NCBI RefSeq assembly: GCF_001983105.1
Contig: NZ_MOMC01000058.1
Location: 14,338 to 25,477, forward strand
Direction of reading: 5' to 3'
DNA: 11,140 nt
Source: Pseudofrankia asymbiotica
GTDB taxonomy: Bacteria > Actinomycetota > Actinomycetes > Frankiales > Frankiaceae
The notes beneath the pieces are model-generated. The model was not told the DNA's origin and made no database searches. It saw only the letters and a program-made list of their open reading frames with translations. Position numbers and translations under genes: made by a program. Below are positions 5,874-11,140 of this stretch, one piece after another; position 1 is the stretch's first letter; the number at the start of each line of letters is the position of its first letter.

Positions 5874-6455
5874 ATGACTCTCGCCGCCGAGGCCGCGCTG
5901 TCCGTGGCCACTCGTTTCTACTCGCCAGCGCTGCTCAACCACTCCATTCGCTCCTATCTGTGGGGATCGAAGTACGGCACAGCGCACAGCATCGCCTTCG
6001 ACGACGAGCTGTACTACGTCGCGGCGCTGCTCCACGACATCGGGCTGACGGAGGCGTTCGACAGCCACAGGCTGCCGTTCGAGGAGGCGGGAGGGCGACT
6101 GGCCTGGGTCTTCGGCGTGGCGGCAGGATGGCCAGCGGACCGGGCCGCCCGGGTTTCGGAGATCATCTCGCTGCACATGAGCGACGACGTGGCCCCCGCG
6201 GACGACCCCGAGTCCCACATACTGCAGGTCGCCACCAGCTGGGAGGTAGTGGGACGGCGGCCGGAGCAGTTCCCACCCGACGCGAGGGCGGAGATACTCG
6301 CCCGCTATCCACGGCTGGGATTCGGCGCGGAGTTCCTGGCGTGCTTCGAGGATCAAGCCAGACGCAAGCCGGCCAGCGCCGCCGCCGCATCGGTCGACAA
6401 GGACGTCGCCGGGCGGATCACCGCGAATCCCCTCGAAAACCCCCCATCCGCCTGA
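5874..6455 (+). CDS. HD-domain protein (predicted metal-dependent hydrolase)
   Basis: The 193-residue protein has the HD-superfamily pattern: H23 in LLNHSIRSYLWG, the H54-D55 pair in YVAALLHDIGL, and H101 in SEIISLHM. Between them is SHRLPFEEAGGRLAWVF, typical of the small actinobacterial HD proteins related to cyanamide hydratase. The fourth metal-ligand position, an Asp in relatives as I recall them, appears as Glu (E124 in TSWEVVGRRPE). The C-terminal part (ILARYPRLGFGAEFLACFEDQARRKP) is also typical of this group. Members hydrolyse phosphoesters or hydrate nitriles; the substrate here is unknown. The start could instead be GTG 5865, adding three residues; neither has a strong ribosome site. 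It follows the glycosyltransferase by 98 bases across a hairpin, so it may be a separate unit. Confidence 0.85.
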   Translation: MTLAAEAALSVATRFYSPALLNHSIRSYLWGSKYGTAHSIAFDDELYYVAALLHDIGLTEAFDSHRLPFEEAGGRLAWVFGVAAGWPADRAARVSEIISLHMSDDVAPADDPESHILQVATSWEVVGRRPEQFPPDARAEILARYPRLGFGAEFLACFEDQARRKPASAAAASVDKDVAGRITANPLENPPSA

Positions 6456-6477
6456 CTGCGGGCGGGGATCCCGGCAG
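6456..6477 (+). terminator. candidate terminator right after the HD-domain gene
   Basis: CTGCGGG (6456-6462) pairs with CCC-g-GCAG (6470-6477), with one bulged G and a 7-base loop. It starts on the base after the stop codon. AGTTTACTGGGTTT follows, slightly T-rich. Confidence 0.35.
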
Positions 6478-7034
6478 AGTTTACTGGGTTTACCGCGAAT
6501 CGACGTTCAGAGATGTCGTGTCGCGACTCATCGCTGGAGGAGCACGGTCGCCGCTTTGGCCGTCGGGCGAATGCGCGCCGAGGGCGCGGCGGGTGCGGGA
6601 TGGTCCAACGTCGGCCGCGACTTCGGGGCGGGTTTTGGAAGTGTGCCGAGCATGTCGTCGACGAACGGGCCAACGACCATGGAGACCGGGCTGTCGGCAT
6701 TACGACAGCAGGAGGCCGGCAGGTTCGGCGGGCCGCCGGTACGACGCGCGGCGTCGAGCTGACCCGGCCAGTACGCCAGACAGCAGTGGCGCCCGCCGTT
6801 CCCAGACCGTCACGCCACGCCGTCCACCAGCGCGGCCCTGGGCTGGAGAAGCAGCTGGTACAGCTCGCCGAAGTGCTTCTTCCAGGGCCGAGATTCGCTG
6901 GCTGGCCAGGCGGCCCGCGGCGTCCGGGCGGCGGAGGCCGCGCCGAGCGTTGAGCGGCCCGCTCCGTGTTGGCCATCACATAACGCTCGGGGCTTCCTTT
7001 GACGGCATGAATCGCCGCCCGTAGCGTGCGCGAC
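6478..7034. other. about 560 bases with no recognisable gene
   Basis: I read both strands in all frames. Open frames exist (for example plus 6556-6762 and 6513-6953, minus 6353-7132), but their products are Arg/Pro/Gly-rich with no known motif. None has a good ribosome site. The region may hold a decayed gene; short pieces on the minus strand look mildly protein-like (ISALEEALRRA near 6890) but I cannot name them. The last 36 bases are the promoter of the penicillin-binding protein gene. Confidence 0.5.
6999..7027 (+). promoter_or_regulatory. sigma70-type promoter giving a leaderless transcript
   Basis: TTGACG (6999-7004) and TAGCGT (7022-7027) are separated by exactly 17 bases. TAGCGT fits the actinobacterial TANNNT -10, and seven bases later comes the A of ATG 7035. 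RNA starting there would have no leader, in line with the absence of a Shine-Dalgarno sequence. The alternative GTG start at 7026 would lie inside the -10 box and is therefore unlikely. Confidence 0.65.
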
Positions 7035-8927
7035 ATGGACCCGTGGACGCCGGATCCGGCCGAAAATCGTTCATGGGCAGACACGGGGTACGAGTCGGAG
7101 AACTCAGCCGACCCGGACGCGGAGTACGACACGGCCTACGAGTGGCGGAACCCACCCCGCTCAGACCCGGGACGTGGATGGCAGGACCCGCCCACCTCAG
7201 ACACGGAGCGCGGCCGGCAGGACGCGCCTCGCCCGGCCAGGCGCCACAGGGGCCGGAGGTCGTGGAAGTTCATCACGCTCGTGACGACGGTGGCCGTGGT
7301 CGTCGTGGTCGGCGTCACCGCCACCATCGTGAGCGTGGTCGCGCCGGGCAAGAAGAGCCATCCTGTCGTCGGGTTCGTGCCGACGGGGTCCACCCCTGAA
7401 CAGAACGGCGAGCAGATCACCACCGCGTTCCTGACCGCGTGGGGGGCAGGCAACTTCGGGTTGGCGGCCAGCTACACCGACAGTCCGCGGGCCGCCGGGG
7501 CGGCGCTCGCCGCGTACCGCGAGGGCCTCCATCTCCGGACGCTGAGCGGCTCCCCCATCGGCGCCACCGCACTGACCGGCAGCGCGCCGCCTACAGGCAG
7601 CGCACCGGCCGAGACCGCGTCGACGCCGCGGGTCAAGGTCACCATCGCGGTGAACGCCCTGGTCGCGGCCCCGGCCAGCACCGGGGCGATCAGCGGTACC
7701 TGGGGCTACCACTCGTCGCTGGTCGCCTACCAGAAGCCGGACTCGCCAGCGTGGTCCATCGCGTGGGCACCTGACGACCTCGCGCCGAACCTCACCGCGG
7801 CGACCCACCTCGCCGCCGTTCCGGTGGCGCCGAAGGCGACGTCCGTCCTCGACGCCAGCGGCACCAGCATCACCTCGTATCAGGACCCGGGCCTGAACAC
7901 GATCGCGGGAGTACTGAAGACCAGCCCACCCAAGGACCTGGGGCAACCGGGACTGGCCGTCGAGATCCAGTCCGCCGACGGTACGCCGGTCAAGGGCAGC
8001 CAGGCGGCGATCTCCGCGCCCGTCGACGGCACCCTCACCACCACCATCAGCGCCAAGGCGGAGCAGGCCGCGCGCAGCGCCGTGGCGGAGCACCCGCAAA
8101 GCTCGCTCGTCGCCGTCCAGCCGTCCACCGGCCAGATCCTGGCCATCGCCAACAACTCCGGCTTCAACGACTTCGCGCTCACCGCCGCGGTGGCACCAGG
8201 CTCGACCGGAAAGATCATCTCGGCCGCGGCGCTGATCAGCCAGGGGGTCCTCACCGCGAGCACCCCGGTCGCCTGCCCAGCCGTCTACACGGTGCAGGGC
8301 ATCAGCTACCACAACGACAAGGACGAGTCCGAGCCGGCGTCGACGCCGATGTCCTACAACTTCGCCCAGTCCTGCAACAACGCCTTCAGCCAGTGGTGGG
8401 AGCACGAGAGCGGCGGCCGCCTCGCCTCGGTCGCCAAGGAGTACTTCGGCCTCAACCAGCCCTGGGACATCGGCCTCGGCACACCAGCCACCTACTACAA
8501 CCAGCCGGCAACCGCCAGCGGCTCCGAGCTGGCCCAGAACATGTTCGGCCAGGGCCACGTCACCGCGTCTCCGCTCGCGATGGCCTCAGTCGCGGCCACC
8601 GTCGCGAACGGGACCTTCAAACAGCCCGTCCTGCTGCCCGGGGCCACGCAGGTCGCCGCGACGCCCCTGCCCGCCAACGTCGACTCGCAGCTGAAAACCA
8701 TGATGCGCGCCGTGGTCACCGAGGGCACGGCCGCCGGGCTCGGGTTCGGCCCGACCGTCTACGCCAAGACAGGGACCTCGGACGTCGACAACCAGGAGCA
8801 GCCCAACAGCTGGTTCGTGGCCTTCGACCCAGCCAAGGACATCGCCGTCGCCTGCCTCGTCCTCAACGCCGGATACGGCGCCGAGTTCGCCGCCCCGGAG
8901 GTTCAGCACTTCCTGTCCAACTATTAG
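7035..8927 (+). CDS. class B penicillin-binding protein with NTF2-like (MecA_N) domain
   Basis: The protein has 630 residues. Residues 1-75 are a polar, Pro/Asp/Arg-rich cytoplasmic tail ending in RRHRGRRSW. A membrane anchor follows (about 78-103, FITLVTTVAVVVVVGVTATI). Residues about 120-250 look like the NTF2-like MecA_N domain (EQITTAFLTAWGAGNFGLAASY... WSIAWAPDDLAP). The transpeptidase domain spans about 340-630 and has all three active-site motifs in order: S390-T-G-K393 (in APGSTGK), S446-C-N448 and K578-T-G-T. These proteins cross-link peptidoglycan outside the membrane by D,D-transpeptidation and bind beta-lactams. No transglycosylase domain is present. The start is set by the promoter whose predicted start point is the ATG. 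The gene stands alone, converging with the NHL-repeat gene. Whether it works in growth, sporulation or resistance cannot be said. Confidence 0.92.
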   Translation: MDPWTPDPAENRSWADTGYESENSADPDAEYDTAYEWRNPPRSDPGRGWQDPPTSDTERGRQDAPRPARRHRGRRSWKFITLVTTVAVVVVVGVTATIVSVVAPGKKSHPVVGFVPTGSTPEQNGEQITTAFLTAWGAGNFGLAASYTDSPRAAGAALAAYREGLHLRTLSGSPIGATALTGSAPPTGSAPAETASTPRVKVTIAVNALVAAPASTGAISGTWGYHSSLVAYQKPDSPAWSIAWAPDDLAPNLTAATHLAAVPVAPKATSVLDASGTSITSYQDPGLNTIAGVLKTSPPKDLGQPGLAVEIQSADGTPVKGSQAAISAPVDGTLTTTISAKAEQAARSAVAEHPQSSLVAVQPSTGQILAIANNSGFNDFALTAAVAPGSTGKIISAAALISQGVLTASTPVACPAVYTVQGISYHNDKDESEPASTPMSYNFAQSCNNAFSQWWEHESGGRLASVAKEYFGLNQPWDIGLGTPATYYNQPATASGSELAQNMFGQGHVTASPLAMASVAATVANGTFKQPVLLPGATQVAATPLPANVDSQLKTMMRAVVTEGTAAGLGFGPTVYAKTGTSDVDNQEQPNSWFVAFDPAKDIAVACLVLNAGYGAEFAAPEVQHFLSNY

Positions 8928-9157
8928 GCAGCCATTGGGTACTGAGCGAGTAGGCGCCGAGCGAGCGCGTTGATCGCGGCGTGCGCGATCCGCGAGTTGA
9001 CGAGCTGACCAGGCACCGCAGCGTCCTCATCCCAGGAATGGCGGGATCGGCTCGCCCCGACCATGGCGAGTTCCATCGGCGGACTGGGTGCGAGCGCATG
9101 GAGGCGTCGCCGCGCTCCCCCGGCTCCGGTCTCGGGCCGTCGGTCAGGCGCCGCGGC
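8928..9157. other. intergenic region between convergent genes, with a hairpin
   Basis: GATCGCG (8972-8978) and CGCGATC (8984-8990) form a perfect 7-bp stem with a 5-base loop, 45 bases past the penicillin-binding protein stop, and could end its transcript. A minus-strand frame of 46 codons (8924-9064, containing NSRIAHAAINALARRLLAQYP) is protein-like in composition but matches nothing I know. Otherwise I see nothing here. Confidence 0.4.
8972..8990. terminator. perfect 7-bp hairpin downstream of the penicillin-binding protein gene
   Basis: Exact arms GATCGCG and CGCGATC around GCGTG, GC-rich and with no T-run. Its place between convergent genes supports a terminator role. Confidence 0.4.
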
Positions 9158-10873
9158 TCAGGGGGCCTTGGCGATGGTGGTGATGATGCCGTCAGGCCCG
9201 ATTCGCCGAATCCGGTGGTTCGCTATTTCGGCCACGTAGAGTGCGCCGCGCGAGTCGATGACCACCGAGTGGGGCGCCCAGAGGGTCGCCGCCACCGCCG
9301 GCCCCCCGTCACCCCCGAAGCCCGTCTGGTCGGTCCCCGCGACGGTGGTGATGATCCCGTCAGGCCCGATCTTGCGGACGTTTCCCTTGGCGGGGCTGAC
9401 GACGTACAGCGTCCCGTCCGGCCCCACCTCGAGGATGGGCTGGAACAGGCCCGCCTTCAGCGCCGGGCCGCCCTCACCCATCCGGCCGTCGGCGGTTTCG
9501 TCCCGCCGCCCACCGGCGACGACGGTGAAACCACCGTCCGCGTCGAGGCGGTTGACCGTGGATCTGACCAGATCGGTGAAGTAGAGGGAGCCGTCAGGGC
9601 CGATCTCGACGGTGCTCAGGCCGCCGGCAGGCACATGGATGACCGTGGAGATGACGCCGTCTGGTGTCACCTTCCGGATTCGCTCGTTTTTGAAGTCCGC
9701 GAAGTAGATCGTGCCGTCGGGAAGCACCGCGAGGTCGTCGACCGCGCCGATCCGCGCCTCGGTGGCGGGGCCGCCGTCACCGGAGAATCCCTCGACACCG
9801 GTTCCGGCCACTGTGGTGGTACGACCTTCAGGGGCGATTTTATTTATACGATAATTATTCATATCCGAGTAGTAGACGTTACCGGTATCGTCGAAGTCGA
9901 CCTGCCCGATGATCGGGTTGTCGTCGTCGTAGCCGTACGGGCTGATGTACGTATTCACGACATCACCGTCCTGGCCGATCTGGCAGATCATGGCGCCGTC
10001 GAAGGCGGTATTGCTGGACACGTACAGCGTGCCGTCCCTGCTCACCGCGACGGCATCGGGAGCGAAGTCCGTGATCGTGAGTGCCTTGCCGGCGTAGGCG
10101 GCCCCGGGGACGGGCCGCGGAGTGCGGGTGGGTGTCGGGAGGGCGGACCGCGCGGCGGGGACGGTTCCGGCCGCGGCGGGCGTGCCCGCCGACGAGTCGT
10201 CCGAGTCGCTGACGATGAACACGGTCGTCGCCGCGGCCGCGAGAACGACGACGGTGGCGAGGACAGCCGGGATCAGCCAGGTCCGGCGGCGGCCCGGCGG
10301 GACACCGCCGCCGACGGGCCCGTACCCCCCCGTGCGGAGGTGGGCCACCCCAAGGCGCGCCGCCGGCCGTGGGCCGGGCGGTGGCACCGGTTTGACCCCC
10401 GGGACGCCCCAGGCGGTGGCGCCGGTAGGGACAGCCCCGGAGGCAGCGTCGACCGGGACGGCCGGAACGGCCCAAGGCGTGGCCGCGGGCTGGGAGCCGT
10501 AGGGGGCGCCGCTGGGCGGGGGCCAGAACGCGGCTTCCGGATGGAGGACGGGTCCGCCGACGGATGCCGAGGAGACCAGGCCGGAGGGGACACCGCCCGC
10601 GGGGGTGCCGTCAGCGAGGGTGCCACCAGGGCTGCCCGGCGGCGCGGTGATGGCGACCGCCGAAGGCTCGAAGCCGCGCGGATGGTCGCTCCCGCCCGCG
10701 TGTCCGGCCTCGGGGACCGATGGCGCGGGGACCGATGGCGCGGGGACCAGGCGACCGGCTGGAAGGCTCGTCCCCGAGTCGGAAGGCGTGGTGTCGTCTG
10801 GCGCCGATCCAACGGTCACAGCCGTCTGCACTCTCCCCGCTAGAAACCGGCCAACCCACCCCATACAGGGCAT
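9158..10873 (-). CDS. single-pass membrane protein with extracellular NHL-repeat beta-propeller
   Basis: The protein has 571 residues. Residues 1-193 are low-complexity Pro/Ala/Gly/Val-rich and, by the positive-inside rule (PGRRRTW just before the membrane), cytoplasmic. A single membrane helix lies at about 199-222 (WLIPAVLATVVVLAAAATTVFIV). A Pro/Thr/Ser linker follows (225-258), then six NHL blades, each with a DGTLYV-like strand: about 271-308, 323-355, 377-411, 419-452, 478-511 and 532-567. The linkers carry GFSGDGGPA, GEGGPA and GFGGDGGPA, typical of this repeat. Six blades can close one propeller. The layout matches the sensor half of PknD-type kinases, but no kinase motif is present. 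It may bind a sugar, wall polymer or protein outside the cell. The start is ATG 10873 (or 10864); an in-frame TAG lies 8 codons upstream. No ribosome site is seen. Confidence 0.85.
   Translation of the reverse strand: MPCMGWVGRFLAGRVQTAVTVGSAPDDTTPSDSGTSLPAGRLVPAPSVPAPSVPEAGHAGGSDHPRGFEPSAVAITAPPGSPGGTLADGTPAGGVPSGLVSSASVGGPVLHPEAAFWPPPSGAPYGSQPAATPWAVPAVPVDAASGAVPTGATAWGVPGVKPVPPPGPRPAARLGVAHLRTGGYGPVGGGVPPGRRRTWLIPAVLATVVVLAAAATTVFIVSDSDDSSAGTPAAAGTVPAARSALPTPTRTPRPVPGAAYAGKALTITDFAPDAVAVSRDGTLYVSSNTAFDGAMICQIGQDGDVVNTYISPYGYDDDNPIIGQVDFDDTGNVYYSDMNNYRINKIAPEGRTTTVAGTGVEGFSGDGGPATEARIGAVDDLAVLPDGTIYFADFKNERIRKVTPDGVISTVIHVPAGGLSTVEIGPDGSLYFTDLVRSTVNRLDADGGFTVVAGGRRDETADGRMGEGGPALKAGLFQPILEVGPDGTLYVVSPAKGNVRKIGPDGIITTVAGTDQTGFGGDGGPAVAATLWAPHSVVIDSRGALYVAEIANHRIRRIGPDGIITTIAKAP
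9837..9864. other. 28-base AT island inside the NHL gene
   Basis: 25 of 28 bases are A or T, in a gene otherwise strongly GC-rich. On the minus strand it covers the codons for MNNYRINKI (about residues 338-346), including ATA, AAT, TAT and AAA codons that are rare in such genomes. It holds the palindrome ATAATTAT. The reading frame is intact and the blade sequence is normal. Confidence 0.8.
10712..10741. repeat. 15-bp in-frame tandem duplication in the NHL gene
   Basis: GGGGACCGATGGCGC occurs twice head to tail (10712-10726 and 10727-10741) and begins a third time. On the minus strand it encodes PAPSV PAPSV in the cytoplasmic low-complexity tail (about residues 44-53). Being a multiple of three, it keeps the frame. 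Confidence 0.85.
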
Positions 10874-11140
10874 GCCGAATTGAGTACGGCGATGCTAGCG
10901 GAAGAGCGCAGTGGGAGCCATCCGTGCTGCATTCATCGAGGGACGGGGCCTTGGCCGGCCCAGGAACACGGCCCGCGACCTCGCAGGGGTCGACCACGGT
11001 TTCCATCAGCCACGGAGTGACCTCGCGATGCGGGCAGGGCACCGGCGCCGCCAGCGCGTCCCGACGGCTCGGCCCCAAGCAGTCACGTCGTCGAGACCTA
11101 AATCCCCGGCCAGCACTGATCGGCCGATTTTGACACCCCG
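10874..11140. other. upstream region of the NHL gene and right window edge
   Basis: No gene is recognised. On the minus strand TAGCAT (10897-10892) is a possible -10 box for the NHL gene, about 19 bases before its ATG; no good -35 goes with it. Near the right edge are the 10-bp palindrome ATCGGCCGAT (11119-11128) and a perfect TTGACA (11130-11135) on the plus strand. If that is a -35, its -10 and gene lie outside the window. Confidence 0.35.

Noticed and set aside
7197..8558. 453-codon open frame on the minus strand
   Set aside because: Antisense to the penicillin-binding protein, which has all three active-site motifs.
9149..9156. Short palindrome GCCGCGGC at the end of the NHL gene as a terminator
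   Set aside because: Too short, no loop, and such palindromes are frequent by chance at this base composition.
8981..10843. 620-codon open frame on the plus strand
   Set aside because: It is antisense to the NHL-repeat gene; the product is Arg/Asp/Gly-rich with no motif, as expected from the opposite strand of GC-rich coding DNA.
11086..11133. Peptide RRRDLNPRPALIGRF, like the spurious peptides read antisense to tRNA genes
   Set aside because: The opposite strand was checked for a T-arm: the loop reads TTTAGGT, not TTCRANN, and no anticodon arm or acceptor stem can be built. It could be a decayed tRNA piece, but I cannot support it.

Overview
The window is GC-rich actinobacterial DNA (strong G/C preference at third codon positions, GTG starts, leaderless-looking promoters, an F420-type luciferase-like enzyme). 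The mix of a membrane NHL-repeat protein with a Pro/Ala-rich cytoplasmic tail, several TetR regulators and a class B penicillin-binding protein fits Frankia or a related filamentous actinomycete. That genus guess is inference from content and style, not proof. I see no phage, CRISPR, rRNA or convincing tRNA gene.

Left part (1-3082): a TetR regulator runs off the left edge on the minus strand. Diverging from it is a SnoaL/NTF2-like gene whose N-terminal helix looks lost or replaced; a perfect 9-bp inverted repeat straddles its candidate start codon. A second TetR gene follows on the plus strand and converges on an F420-dependent LLM oxidoreductase of the TIGR03564 type. The two stop codons sit in the two arms of one hairpin that could terminate both transcripts.

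Middle part (3083-6477): a 597-base divergent intergenic region separates the LLM gene from a third TetR gene. It holds a cluster of dyads and direct repeats, then a tandem repeat of GGGCCC-containing 10-mers. The third TetR gene probably starts leaderless and is followed by a GT1-type glycosyltransferase. A perfect 8-bp hairpin ends that block. An HD-domain hydrolase gene with its own hairpin comes next. The picture is a cluster of small detoxification or secondary-metabolism enzymes, each beside its own TetR repressor; the substrates are unknown.

Right part (6478-11140): about 560 bases with no recognisable gene lead to a very clear promoter (TTGACG, 17 bases, TAGCGT) that puts transcription on the ATG of a class B penicillin-binding protein. 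That gene converges, across about 230 bases, with a minus-strand gene for a one-pass membrane protein with a six-bladed NHL propeller outside and no kinase or other enzyme domain inside. Its gene contains a startling 28-base AT island. The last 267 bases are its upstream region and end with a perfect TTGACA hexamer pointing out of the window.

I do not see one clear new multi-gene system. The best candidates for follow-up are the start-codon hairpin at 713-736, the operator cluster at 3381-3441, the NHL membrane protein without a kinase, and the AT island within it.
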